Source: Enterobacteriaceae bacterium (GTDB lineage Bacteria > Pseudomonadota > Gammaproteobacteria > Enterobacterales > Enterobacteriaceae). Taken from it: a stretch of 54,498 bases of DNA. The translations under genes and the position numbers were made by a program. How positions within the stretch are numbered: position 1 is the stretch's first letter; every line of letters starts with the position of its first letter. The DNA lies in the NCBI GenBank assembly GCA_031261005.1, contig JAISKF010000046.1:1-54498 (forward strand). The letters are read 5' to 3'. Below the pieces are notes generated by a model. It saw nothing but the letters and a program-made list of their open reading frames with translations. It did not search any database and was not told where the DNA came from. Below, piece by piece: positions 39,267 to 47,762 of this stretch.

Positions 39267-39871
39267 TAGGCTTTCTCCAGCTTTTCAACGCGTCTTGCCA
39301 GAGCATCAACCTGCTGACTAAGAATTTCAGCTTCATCGCTGAAATGCAGAACCTCTAACTTGCCCGGCGCTAAACGCCACTCTTCGGTAACTGCTTGCGC
39401 CAGATAATTTTGCTGATGATTCGTCCATTGTTTGATTTTTTTCGCGCCGGATTGCACGCTTTGACTCAGCGTTTCCGCCGCGACATCACCAATATAAGGC
39501 GACAGCCACTCGGCAAGATCCCATTCTGCCATATCGATCAGTGCAACAAATTGCTGAATCACCTGCATATCGCCCTCAACCACCACATCACCATCACGCA
39601 GTAACGCAGAAAGCCGCTGACGATCACGCAGCGTAAATAGAATCGGTAATCGCGTGATCAACGTGCAATCGGCGGGCGATTCCCACTGACTCAAAACATC
39701 AATGTGATTAACGTTAAAAACCAATGTCAGCGATGCGGACAACTCTTGCAGGCTTAGTTTCAGCGTTTTACCAGCCAGCCGATGGCTTGCCGACTGCATA
39801 AGGCGATCGCGAAACAGTAAACTATTCAATGAAGTCTCAATGATTCCGGCAATCAGGGGAACAAACAACAT
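39266..39871 (-). CDS. ubiJ: Ubiquinone biosynthesis accessory factor UbiJ
   Basis: A 201-residue protein with an SCP2 lipid-binding domain (about 20-115) and a C-terminal coiled-coil-like end ([22 protein letters not shown]), as in E. coli UbiJ (201 aa). It organises the soluble Ubi complex and binds ubiquinone intermediates. In E. coli it is preceded by ubiE; here the upstream gap holds a family-1 repeat and then gntK, so the ubiE-ubiJ-ubiB operon is broken. Confidence 0.95.
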   Translation of the reverse strand: MLFVPLIAGIIETSLNSLLFRDRLMQSASHRLAGKTLKLSLQELSASLTLVFNVNHIDVLSQWESPADCTLITRLPILFTLRDRQRLSALLRDGDVVVEGDMQVIQQFVALIDMAEWDLAEWLSPYIGDVAAETLSQSVQSGAKKIKQWTNHQQNYLAQAVTEEWRLAPGKLEVLHFSDEAEILSQQVDALARRVEKLEKA

Positions 39872-40066
39872 AAGAATCCTTTGTTAAAACTCACAATATT
39901 ATTTATTTCATTGATATTTAAAGAAATAAAAATCGTTTTACTCTTGGATATACAAGCAGAGATACAAATAAAATGTTACGAACAGGATACTACAAATAAG
40001 ACACCGGAGGATAACACAGATTTTACAACATCAATGAATGGTAGCATGAACCGCAGGACGCGGCGA

Positions 40067-40188
40067 AACTAATAGATTAACTGATTGATAATAAATAATA
40101 ATTTGTAGGGGCGACAACCTGTCGCCCGCTAAACTACAGTGAGATTAACGGCGACAGGTTGTCGCCCTACATAACTATTTGAAATTTA
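40067..40188 (+). repeat. Family-1 element, copy H
   Basis: Left arm AATAGATTAACTGATTGATA, then hairpin GGGCGACA-ACC-TGTCGCCC, spacer, and inverted hairpin with GACAGGTTGTCGCCC; the right arm ends at TTTGAAATTTA inside the gntK stop codon. The G-to-A and C-to-T changes in the two arms of each hairpin are compensatory relative to the main type. Confidence 0.85.
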
Positions 40189-40710
40189 ACGCGCTCTCAC
40201 ACCAGCATGGCACAGCGCTTCTACACCGCGCTCTACAACCTGTTCAAAAGTACTATTAATATCAATAGCAATCACATCAGGTTCTTCTGCCGTTGGTTCT
40301 TCTAATGCTTCAAACTGACTGGTTAATAAGTCAGTCGGCATAAAGTGACCCGCGCGCGCTTTCAGGCGTTCTAAAATCACATCGAAACTGCCTTTCATAT
40401 AAAGGAAAAGCATATCTGGATTATCCTGACGCAAGCGATCGCGATAGCGGCGTTTCAGTGCGGAGCAAACAATCAGACCGACTTCATTCTTATGACGCAG
40501 ACTGTATGCCACGTCACTTAAACGCTCAAGCCACGGCGCACGATCATCATCATTGAGTGGATGACCGCTCGCCATCTTCTGAATATTGGCACGAGGATGG
40601 AGATCATCTCCATCGATAAATTTAGCGCCCAACTCACGGGCGACCGCAGCGCCTACGCTGGATTTACCGCAACCAGACACGCCCATAACAACTATGCTTT
40701 GTCCTGTCAT
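40186..40710 (-). CDS. gntK: Gluconokinase GntK
   Basis: A 174-residue P-loop kinase that phosphorylates D-gluconate to 6-phosphogluconate. Walker A MGVSGCGKSSVG (about 9-20), DGDDLHPRANIQKMASGHPLNDDDRAPWL, and CSALKRRYRDRLR match the family. Divergent from gntT over a region with GntR and CRP sites. The stop codon lies in the arm of a family-1 repeat. Confidence 0.95.
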   Translation of the reverse strand: MTGQSIVVMGVSGCGKSSVGAAVARELGAKFIDGDDLHPRANIQKMASGHPLNDDDRAPWLERLSDVAYSLRHKNEVGLIVCSALKRRYRDRLRQDNPDMLFLYMKGSFDVILERLKARAGHFMPTDLLTSQFEALEEPTAEEPDVIAIDINSTFEQVVERGVEALCHAGVRAR

Positions 40711-40772
40711 AAGTTTGATCTCTATCCCAAAATGAACATTTATGCTTCAACTATAGTTCCCTATCCTATCAC

Positions 40773-40798
40773 GTTACCGGTATCATGATACCGGTAAC
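40773..40798. promoter_or_regulatory. Two overlapping GntR operators
   Basis: A perfect 26-bp palindrome: GTTACCGGTATCAT overlaps its own reverse complement, ending ACCGGTAAC. It contains two inverted GntR half-palindromes (TTACCGGTA type, as known in E. coli gnt operators). It lies between divergent gntK and gntT and is expected to hold both off without gluconate. Confidence 0.85.
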
Positions 40799-40807
40799 AA
40801 ACAAAGA

Positions 40808-40823
40808 TGTGATAGGACTCACA
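40808..40823. promoter_or_regulatory. CRP-cAMP binding site in the gnt control region
   Basis: TGTGA-N6-TCACA with both half-sites exact (40808-40812 and 40819-40823), 9 bp from the GntR palindrome. This fits catabolite activation of gntT as known in E. coli. Confidence 0.85.
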
Positions 40824-41020
40824 AATAGAAATAAAGCAATAATGCGGGTTATTGCTGCGAAATATTGAAAATATGCCATTATTTTCTTAGAAAATATCAA
40901 TTTTTGCACAGACCTAAATTTGTAACTAAGTTAATAAAGATATACCAACAACTTTCGGGATACAGGCAACAGCGCTGCATTTTGAAAGATAACAAGATAC
41001 AACATCGGAGAATTATAAAT

Positions 41021-42355
41021 ATGCCATTAGTGATCGTAGTAATTGGTGTAGCCTTGCTACTACTACTGATGATCCGTTGCAAATTAAACGGCTTCATCTC
41101 ACTGATACTGGTTTCGCTGGTTGTCGGTCTTGCGCTGGGTTATACCACTCAAGGCGCATTCAACGTCAACGGCGTTATCGTTTCAATCAAAAACGGTGTC
41201 GGCGGCACTCTAGGAAGTTTAGCCTTAATCATGGGCTTCGGCGCTATGTTAGGCAAAATGTTAGCTGACTGCGGCGGCGCACAACGTATTGCTACCACAT
41301 TAATCGAGAAATTCGGTAAAGAACGCATTCAATGGGCAGTGGTGCTGACCGGTTTCGTTGTTGGTTTTGCGCTGTTCTATGAAGTCGGTTTCGTCCTGTT
41401 ACTGCCTTTAGTCTTTACTATCGCGGCATCTGCGCGCATTCCGCTGTTATTTATCGGTGTGCCGATGGCAGCAGCGTTATCTGTAACTCATGCACTGTTA
41501 CCGCCGCATCCGGGACCAACTGCGATTGCCATTCTGTTCAAAGCAGACATGGGTAAGACGCTGTTATTCGGTACGTTAATTGCTATTCCTACCGTTATTC
41601 TGGCTGGTCCATTCTATGCCCGTTTCCTGAAAGGCATTGATAAACCGGTTCCGGAAGGTTTACATAATCCGAAAGTTTTCACTGACAGTGAAATGCCAAG
41701 TTTTGGTATCAGCGTTGCGACAACGTTAGTACCGGTTATTCTGATGGCTGGCCGTGCCGTTGCTGAAATGACACTGCCAAAAGGTCATGCCATTCTGCCG
41801 TATGCTGAATTCCTCGGCGATCCAGTGATGGCAACCTTGATTGCCGTGTTAATCGCGATCTTCACTTTCGGTCTGAATCGCGGTCGTTCAATGGATCAGA
41901 TTATGGATACCATCGGCGACTCCATCAAAATTATTGCCATGATGCTGATGATTATCGGCGGCGGCGGTGCTTTCAAACAAATTCTGGTTGATGGCGGCGT
42001 GGCAAAATACATCGAAACACTGATGGCTGGCAGCACTCTTTCACCATTGTTAATGGGTTGGGCAATCGCAGCAACATTACGTTTAGCGTTAGGCTCTGCA
42101 ACTGTTGCCGCAATGACTGCGGGCGGTATCGTTACCCCGCTAATCGCGCTGACGGGTGTCAGCCCTGAATTGATGGTGTTAGCTGTAGGTTCAGGCAGCG
42201 TTATCTTCTCTCACGTGAACGATCCAGGTTTCTGGCTGTTCAAAGAGTATTTCCATTTAAGCATCGCCGAAACCATGAAATCATGGTCAGCACTGGAAAC
42301 CATTATTTCCGTGTGCGGTCTGGTGGGTTGTTTACTGCTGAATATGGCTATCTAA
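41021..42355 (+). CDS. gntT: High-affinity gluconate transporter GntT
   Basis: A 444-residue GntP-family permease with about 12-14 hydrophobic segments. Family motifs: GGTLGSLALIMGFGAMLGKMLADCGGAQRIA, ALFYEVGFVLLLPL, HALLPPHPGPTAIA, LRLALGSATVAAMTAGGIV and HVNDPGFWLFKEYF. It imports D-gluconate for GntK. ATG at 41021 follows GGAG; the longer open frame from 40865 crosses the control region and is not coding. Followed by a strong terminator. Confidence 0.94.
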   Translation: MPLVIVVIGVALLLLLMIRCKLNGFISLILVSLVVGLALGYTTQGAFNVNGVIVSIKNGVGGTLGSLALIMGFGAMLGKMLADCGGAQRIATTLIEKFGKERIQWAVVLTGFVVGFALFYEVGFVLLLPLVFTIAASARIPLLFIGVPMAAALSVTHALLPPHPGPTAIAILFKADMGKTLLFGTLIAIPTVILAGPFYARFLKGIDKPVPEGLHNPKVFTDSEMPSFGISVATTLVPVILMAGRAVAEMTLPKGHAILPYAEFLGDPVMATLIAVLIAIFTFGLNRGRSMDQIMDTIGDSIKIIAMMLMIIGGGGAFKQILVDGGVAKYIETLMAGSTLSPLLMGWAIAATLRLALGSATVAAMTAGGIVTPLIALTGVSPELMVLAVGSGSVIFSHVNDPGFWLFKEYFHLSIAETMKSWSALETIISVCGLVGCLLLNMAI

Positions 42356-42383
42356 TTCAATAGATTTAGAGAGATCTGTATGA

Positions 42384-42417
42384 AAAAAACCGACCTGTGA
42401 ATGGTCGGTTTTTTTAT
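42384..42417 (+). terminator. Terminator of gntT
   Basis: Stem AAAAAACCGACC / GGTCGGTTTTTT with a 7-nt loop and a continuing T run, about 30 bp after the gntT stop. Confidence 0.92.
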
Positions 42418-42421
42418 TGAT

Positions 42422-42572
42422 GATTAGTGTATTGATAATAAACAATAATTTTTAAGGGCAACAATTCAGCCAGTTGATTCCGCTGTGATTTGGCAGGCGA
42501 CAGATTGCCGCCCCTACGGGAAATGATGTAATTATTTGATATATAGTATTTATTATCCAGAATTCAGACTAA
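42422..42572 (+). repeat. Family-1 element, degenerate copy J
   Basis: Left arm GATTAGTGTATTGATAATAA is recognisable, the first hairpin is ruined (TTTAAGGGCAACAATTCAG), the spacer and second hairpin (GACAGATTGCCGCCCCTAC) persist, and the right terminus TTATCCAGAATTCAGACTAA remains. It lies between convergent gntT and rhtC, ending 8 bp before the rhtC stop. Confidence 0.8.
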
Positions 42573-42579
42573 TCACCCA

Positions 42580-43236
42580 TCAATAAAAACGTGAAGTAAT
42601 CAAGTGCAGCCCGAAACCGGTAAACAACGCACCAGCGAAACCGTCAATCCATTTTGCTGCACGTTGATAACTGCGGCGCATGACTGGCAAGGCAAAAATA
42701 AACGCCACCAGCGTAAACCAGATTAAAGTTTCTACCGCGATAAGAGCGAACAATCCCCAGCGCGTGCTACTGGCAATATCATCGCCGACAAAAACCGAAA
42801 ATACGCTGCCAAAATAGATCAACACTTTTGGATTCGACAAGTTAGTGAATAATCCGCGTAAAAATGAGTGGCTGTTTTGATGAGTGTTTACTGTATTACT
42901 TTCATCATTCTCATTATTCTCATGATGTTCATCAAACTGCTGTTCCGGCGATTGACTAAACGCCGCACGCAGCAAACTCACCCCCATCCAGCATAGATAA
43001 GCGCCGCCGCATAGCACGATCAAACTATGCAGCCACGCCATTTGCTGCAACAAAAGATGTAATCCCAATAGCGCGACGGCTGCCCATATCATAACCCCGC
43101 TCATAATCCCGATTACGCCATACATTGCTTCGCGGCGAGAACGGCTAACCGCAGTTTGCGACACAAAAAAGAAATCAGGTCCGGGTGTAGCTAATGCAAC
43201 AAACTGCACTACTGCCACAGTGAAAAATAACGTCAT
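42580..43236 (-). CDS. rhtC: Threonine exporter RhtC (LysE/RhtB family)
   Basis: A 218-residue inner-membrane protein with the family signature ATPGPDFFFVSQTAVSRSRREAMYGV (about 16-41), NLSNPKVLIYFGSVFSVFVGDD, and YQRAAKWIDGFAGALFTGFGLHLI, close to E. coli RhtC (206 aa). It exports threonine and related amino acids. The central cytoplasmic loop (about 94-124) is expanded and rich in His, Asn and Glu. It lies upstream of nothing in operon; recQ is the next gene on the same strand, 340 bp upstream of neighbours as in the E. coli recQ-rhtC neighbourhood. Confidence 0.93.
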   Translation of the reverse strand: MTLFFTVAVVQFVALATPGPDFFFVSQTAVSRSRREAMYGVIGIMSGVMIWAAVALLGLHLLLQQMAWLHSLIVLCGGAYLCWMGVSLLRAAFSQSPEQQFDEHHENNENDESNTVNTHQNSHSFLRGLFTNLSNPKVLIYFGSVFSVFVGDDIASSTRWGLFALIAVETLIWFTLVAFIFALPVMRRSYQRAAKWIDGFAGALFTGFGLHLITSRFY

Positions 43237-43376
43237 GGGATTCTCTTTAATTTAAGGAGGGTTAACGTAAAACAGCCCGCATTGTACTCTTCCGATGCGA
43301 AGATAATAGGTGAAAACAACGTTGACGTTAAGGTGAATCTGTACGGCTATCTTGCCAATACAAGTTGCCAGCGAAT

Positions 43377-45212
43377 TTACAAGTCAGGACTGACTAAATG
43401 ATCGCGGATCACCGCCAGAAACGGCTGCCCGAAGCGTTCCAGTTTACGATAACCGACGCCATTGACAGATAACATCTCACCGTCACGAGTCGGTTGCTGT
43501 TCTGCCATTTCCAGCAGCGTCGCATCACTAAACACAATATACGGCGGAATATTCTCTTCATCGGCGATGGTTTTACGTAACTGACGTAATTTGGCAAACA
43601 GCTTGCGATCATAATTACCGGCAAAATGTTTTGACGAAGAACTACTGCGAGATTTTTTGAGATTCAGAACGCGCGGTACAGCCAGTTGTAATGGTGTTTC
43701 AGCACGTAAAATCGGACGAGCAGCTTCGGTCAGTTGCAAAGCTGAATATTGGGCAATATTTTGCGTCAGTAAACCAAGATGAATCAGTTGGCGCAGCACA
43801 CTCACCCAATGTTCCTGACTGTTATCTTTACCGATACCGTACACAGGCAGCTTATCGTGACCAAATTCACGAATTCGCTGATTATTTGCCCCGCGCAGAA
43901 TTTCAGCGATATAACCGATACCAAAACGCTGCCCGACACGATACACGCAAGAAAGCGCTTTCTGGGCATCAACCAAACCGTCATAACGTGTTGGCGGATC
44001 AAGACAAATATCGCAGTTATTACACGCTTGCTGTTTGCTTTCGCCAAAGTAATTCAGCAATACCAAGCGGCGGCAAGTTTGCGCTTCGGCAAAGGCATTC
44101 ATCGCGTTTAATTTATGGCGTTCAATATCCTGCAACGCGCCTTGTGGTTTTTCATCTAAACAGCGACGCAGCCAAACCATATCCGCCGGATCATAAAACA
44201 GTACCGCTTCCGCAGGCAGCCCGTCACGCCCTGCACGACCGGTTTCCTGATAGTAGGATTCGATATTGCGCGGAATATCAAAATGCACCACAAAGCGCAC
44301 GTTTGGTTTGTTGATCCCCATACCAAACGCTACGGTTGCCACCACAATTTGCAAATCATCACGCTGAAAGGCTTCTTGCACCGCTTCACGGCTATCGTTA
44401 TCCATTCCGGCATGATACGCCGCAACGCTCAAACCTTTAGCGCGCAGACGATCGGCAGCATCTTCCACTTTTTTACGGCTGTTGCAGTAAATAATGCCGC
44501 TTTTTCCGCGCTGATCCTGCACATAGCGAATTAACTGATCTGTCGGTTTGAATTTTTCGATTAAGGTATAGCGAATATTCGGGCGATCAAAACTGCTGAT
44601 ATGAATCAGCGGATCGCGCAATTCCAGCAGGCGGATAATATCCTGCCGTGTAGTTTCATCAGCCGTAGCAGTTAACGCAATAAATGGCAGATTGGGGAAA
44701 TGTTTACGCAAAGAGCCGAGCGCGCGATATTCAGGGCGGAAATCATGCCCCCACTGCGAAATACAATGTGCTTCATCAACCGCAAGTAGCGAAGGATTCC
44801 AGCCATTAAGCTGTTCAAGGAAGTTATCCATCATCAACCGCTCTGGCGCGACATACAGCAATTTGATTTGCCCGCTGCGGCACGCGCTGATCACTTCATA
44901 ATGCTGTTCGCGCGTTTGACTGGAATTCAGGCAAGCTGCTGCTACGCCGTTGGCGCGCAACTGATCAACCTGATCTTTCATAAGGGAAATAAGCGGGGAA
45001 ACCACCAGCGTCATGCCGTCAAGTAACAGCGCGGGAAGTTGATAACACAGCGATTTACCGCCGCCTGTCGGCATCACCACCAAACAATCACGCCCCGATG
45101 TAGCTTCGCAGACAATTTCCTGCTGACCTGGACGAAATTGCTGATAGCCAAAGGTGTCACGTAATACCTGAGCGGCAAAATTTTCTGAATTGATAACGTC
45201 CGCAGTTGACAC
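43377..45212 (-). CDS. recQ: ATP-dependent DNA helicase RecQ
   Basis: A 611-residue superfamily 2 helicase (E. coli 609 aa). Motifs in order: Q motif ([11 protein letters not shown]), Walker [13 protein letters not shown] (about 47-58), DEAH box [37 protein letters not shown], zinc-binding Cys cluster ([24 protein letters not shown]), winged helix and a C-terminal HRDC domain ([25 protein letters not shown]). It unwinds DNA in RecF-pathway recombination and replication repair. The start is GTG at 45212 with AGGGG upstream; no better ATG exists. Confidence 0.97.
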   Translation of the reverse strand: MSTADVINSENFAAQVLRDTFGYQQFRPGQQEIVCEATSGRDCLVVMPTGGGKSLCYQLPALLLDGMTLVVSPLISLMKDQVDQLRANGVAAACLNSSQTREQHYEVISACRSGQIKLLYVAPERLMMDNFLEQLNGWNPSLLAVDEAHCISQWGHDFRPEYRALGSLRKHFPNLPFIALTATADETTRQDIIRLLELRDPLIHISSFDRPNIRYTLIEKFKPTDQLIRYVQDQRGKSGIIYCNSRKKVEDAADRLRAKGLSVAAYHAGMDNDSREAVQEAFQRDDLQIVVATVAFGMGINKPNVRFVVHFDIPRNIESYYQETGRAGRDGLPAEAVLFYDPADMVWLRRCLDEKPQGALQDIERHKLNAMNAFAEAQTCRRLVLLNYFGESKQQACNNCDICLDPPTRYDGLVDAQKALSCVYRVGQRFGIGYIAEILRGANNQRIREFGHDKLPVYGIGKDNSQEHWVSVLRQLIHLGLLTQNIAQYSALQLTEAARPILRAETPLQLAVPRVLNLKKSRSSSSSKHFAGNYDRKLFAKLRQLRKTIADEENIPPYIVFSDATLLEMAEQQPTRDGEMLSVNGVGYRKLERFGQPFLAVIRDHLVSPDL

Positions 45213-45360
45213 CTTAATCCCCTGTTACCTGTAATGGCGGTCATTTTAGGCTGATTCCCGCCGTTTGTCGTCCCTAAAGGAACGGAAAAAATCAGATCGA
45301 GCAGAAAAGATCAAACTGATCGCAATACTTCGGTAATAAATGATGCAATTACCAAGATAT

Positions 45361-45388
45361 TGGGTATTGGGTATTGGGTATTGGGTAT
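45361..45388. repeat. Four-copy 7-bp tandem repeat between recQ and rarD
   Basis: TGGGTAT is repeated exactly four times, with partial units at both ends. It is about 115 bp upstream of the rarD start and 150 bp upstream of recQ, so it is in the divergent control region. Confidence 0.9.
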
Positions 45389-45503
45389 TTCATCAAACAA
45401 TCTGCCCTCTAATTGAGCAACAAAGAAAAAGATGAGAATTATGAAAATAAAGAAATAAGGTACACTATAAAAATCTACTTATCTCTTGTCAGGCAGTATT
45501 TTT

Positions 45504-46391
45504 ATGGATTCACAGCAAACGCGGCAAGGTGTGTTATTTGCCTTAGCCGCTTACTTTATTTGGGGAATTGCGCCCGCTTATTTCAAGTTTATTGCCAATG
45601 TTCCCGCTGATGAAATTCTGACGCATCGGATCATCTGGTCATTTTTCTTTATGTTGCTGCTGATCACCGTAGGTAAACAATGGAAATTCGTCGCGAAAGC
45701 CTGCCAGAATAAAACCAACGTGTTGCTGCTGTCAGTGAGTGCGGTTTTAATTGGTAGTAACTGGCTGACCTTTATCTGGGCGGTGAATAATCAGCATTTA
45801 CTGGAAGCCAGTATGGGTTATTTTATTAATCCGCTGGTAACGGTACTGCTCGGTATGATCTTTCTCGGAGAACGTTTCCGCCCGATGCAGTGGGTTGCCG
45901 TGATGCTGGCGTTTGCTGGCATTATGATCCAGCTTTGGCAGTTTGGTTCTATTCCTTATATCAGCCTGATACTGGCATTTACTTTCGGGCTGTATGCGTT
46001 AATGCGTAAGAAAATCGGCGTTGATTCACAAACAGGTATGTTGATTGAAACGCTGTGGCTGCTGCCTCTCGCTATCGTTTATCTGTTCTTTATTGCCGAT
46101 ACGCCGACCAGCCATTTAAGCCAAAACAGTATGTCGCTGAACTTACTGCTGGCGGCGGCTGGTGTTGTCACTACAATTCCGCTGCTGTTTTTTACGGCGG
46201 CAGCGACCAAACTGCGTTTATCCACGCTGGGATTCTTCCAGTATCTCGGTCCGACACTGATGTTTATTCTGGCAGTGGTGATTTACGATGAAACCATCGG
46301 TACGGATATGCTGATGACATTCGGCTTTATCTGGGCGGCACTGGTGATCTTTATTTTAGATGCGCTTTATTATCAGCGAAAATTGCGGTGA
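45504..46391 (+). CDS. rarD: EamA-family transporter RarD
   Basis: A 295-residue drug/metabolite transporter with ten predicted helices in two EamA halves. It is very close to E. coli RarD: MDSQQTRQGVLFALAAYFIWGIAPAYFKFI, ADEILTHRIIWSFFFMLLL, WAVNNQHLLEASMGYFINPLVTVLLGMIFLGERFRPMQW. The substrate is not known; the family is annotated as chloramphenicol-sensitive protein. ATG at 45504 by homology; only a weak AGG precedes it. Divergent from recQ. Confidence 0.94.
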   Translation: MDSQQTRQGVLFALAAYFIWGIAPAYFKFIANVPADEILTHRIIWSFFFMLLLITVGKQWKFVAKACQNKTNVLLLSVSAVLIGSNWLTFIWAVNNQHLLEASMGYFINPLVTVLLGMIFLGERFRPMQWVAVMLAFAGIMIQLWQFGSIPYISLILAFTFGLYALMRKKIGVDSQTGMLIETLWLLPLAIVYLFFIADTPTSHLSQNSMSLNLLLAAAGVVTTIPLLFFTAAATKLRLSTLGFFQYLGPTLMFILAVVIYDETIGTDMLMTFGFIWAALVIFILDALYYQRKLR

Positions 46392-46404
46392 ATATTGGTT
46401 TTTC

Positions 46405-46468
46405 GTCAGGGCGGCAATCTGCCGCTCGTTGATTTCACAGTAGTTTAGGACGACAGGTTCGTCCCTAC
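46405..46468 (+). repeat. Family-1 element, core-only copy I
   Basis: Hairpin CAGGGCGGCAATCTGCCG, the spacer GTTGATTTCACAGTAGTTTA, and a degraded second hairpin (GACAGGTTCGTCCCTAC). Arms are lost. It lies just after rarD, between convergent rarD and abrB. Confidence 0.75.
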
Positions 46469-46498
46469 GCAAACAACAAAGACAACAAAAACAAAGAA

Positions 46499-47566
46499 TT
46501 AACTCGATGAAATTCGCTGTTTCGGCGCATAGCGCGAAATAAACTTCGCAGTCGTTGGACCCGTTAACAAAATGCTGAACAGGCGTAATGTCTGCATCGC
46601 CATGACAAATGACATATCCACGCCGCTGCCCGCAGCAATAATCGCTACCGTTTCTACCCCGCCCGGACTGGTTGCAAGAAAGGCGGTGAGGAAATCCATA
46701 CCTAATACTTCGGTTAATGCTACTGACATCAAGGCGCACAGCACCATTAATCCTAATATTGATGCCACAATCTGCGGTAATGTTCTTAACGCTAAAATGA
46801 AAACCGCGCGATTAAAACGCAGCCCGACACACCAGCCAATAATGGCGTAAGCTATCGCTAAAAACCATTCAGGCAGTTGAATTGTCAGCACTTCACTGGT
46901 TTGCAGCCCTGCGCCGATGATCATGGGAAACAACATAGTACCAGAGGGAACACGTAAACGACGCCCTAACCAACCAGCGATCGCAGCTAATGCCAGCGTG
47001 GTAAAAAAACGGCGGTCTAACGGCGGAAACCAGATCACTTCACGCACCACGGTGCGTACATTTTCATCGATCATCAAATGCGCGACGATTGCCGCTGAAG
47101 CAGAAACAAACAACACACGCAAATACTGCATAAACGCGACTAAACGCATATCTGCGCCGTAATCTTCGGACATCGCCACCATCGCGGCAGCGCCGCCGGG
47201 TGATGACCCCCAAGCGCCGGTTGTGCCAGGTAAACTGCTAAAACGTACCAATAACCAGCCAGACAAAAAACTGGCGAGCAATGTTGCCACGACAACGAAC
47301 AGAACAATTGACCAGTTCGCAGCCAGAGAACCTAACGTAGAAGCAGAGAGATTTTTAGCAATCATACAGCCAAGAACGGCTTGTGCAGAGATAAATAAGC
47401 GGCTATCAACACGAATCTTCGTACCGCATAAACTCATGATAACGGCGGTAATCATCGGTCCTAACATCATCGCGGCTGGCACATGGAAATGCAGAAAAAT
47501 CAACGATAACGTCAGTGAACAGACCAGCAGCAGAACCCATTGAAGAATAGACGAACGCTTTGCCAC
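46499..47566 (-). CDS. abrB: AbrB-family membrane protein (putative ammonia monooxygenase/AidB regulator type)
   Basis: A 355-residue protein with about ten hydrophobic segments, closely matching E. coli AbrB. It has LPGTTGAWGSSPGGAAAMVAMSEDYGADMRLVAFMQYLRVLFV in the first half, the mirrored FLATSPGGVETVAIIAAGSGVDMSFVMAMQTLRLF in the second, and the end YAPKQR. The duplicated SPGG motifs define the family. Its function is uncertain, despite names referring to regulation or ammonia monooxygenase. No ATG is near the expected N-terminus; GTG at 47566 gives VAKRSSILQWVLLL, matching E. coli. Confidence 0.88.
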   Translation of the reverse strand: MAKRSSILQWVLLLVCSLTLSLIFLHFHVPAAMMLGPMITAVIMSLCGTKIRVDSRLFISAQAVLGCMIAKNLSASTLGSLAANWSIVLFVVVATLLASFLSGWLLVRFSSLPGTTGAWGSSPGGAAAMVAMSEDYGADMRLVAFMQYLRVLFVSASAAIVAHLMIDENVRTVVREVIWFPPLDRRFFTTLALAAIAGWLGRRLRVPSGTMLFPMIIGAGLQTSEVLTIQLPEWFLAIAYAIIGWCVGLRFNRAVFILALRTLPQIVASILGLMVLCALMSVALTEVLGMDFLTAFLATSPGGVETVAIIAAGSGVDMSFVMAMQTLRLFSILLTGPTTAKFISRYAPKQRISSS

Positions 47567-47654
47567 AGTAAAAATCCCAAAGAATAGAAGCGGCGATTCG
47601 CGCGTAATGCGTAAGCAGGAAATAAAAAAACCGCCATCAGTATCAAGTCGTGTT

Positions 47655-47701
47655 CCGTCATCTTTCAAGTCACAAACAGGCGAAAACTTGAAAGATGACG
47701 G
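47655..47701. repeat. 16-bp-arm inverted repeat between abrB and corA
   Basis: CCGTCATCTTTCAAGT and ACTTGAAAGATGACGG are perfect inverses separated by 15 bp. The sequence resembles family-2 termini (CTTGAAAGATAATGGGTAT near aqpZ). It has no T run, so it is a repeat relic rather than a terminator. Confidence 0.75.
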
Positions 47702-47762
47702 ATATATATCGACTTACTTTATACCAATCATGCGGTAATAATTCTTTGATGAAAACGAGGTA

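Noticed and set aside
39881-40072. A 63-codon plus-strand frame between ubiJ and gntK
   Set aside because: No ribosome binding site, low-complexity AT-driven N-terminus, overlaps the repeat border; unlikely to be a gene.
41548-41600. Alternative naming of the gluconate permease as GntU or IdnT
   Set aside because: The adjacent gntK, the GntR/CRP control region and the close GntT-like motifs favour GntT, although paralogues cannot be separated fully by eye.
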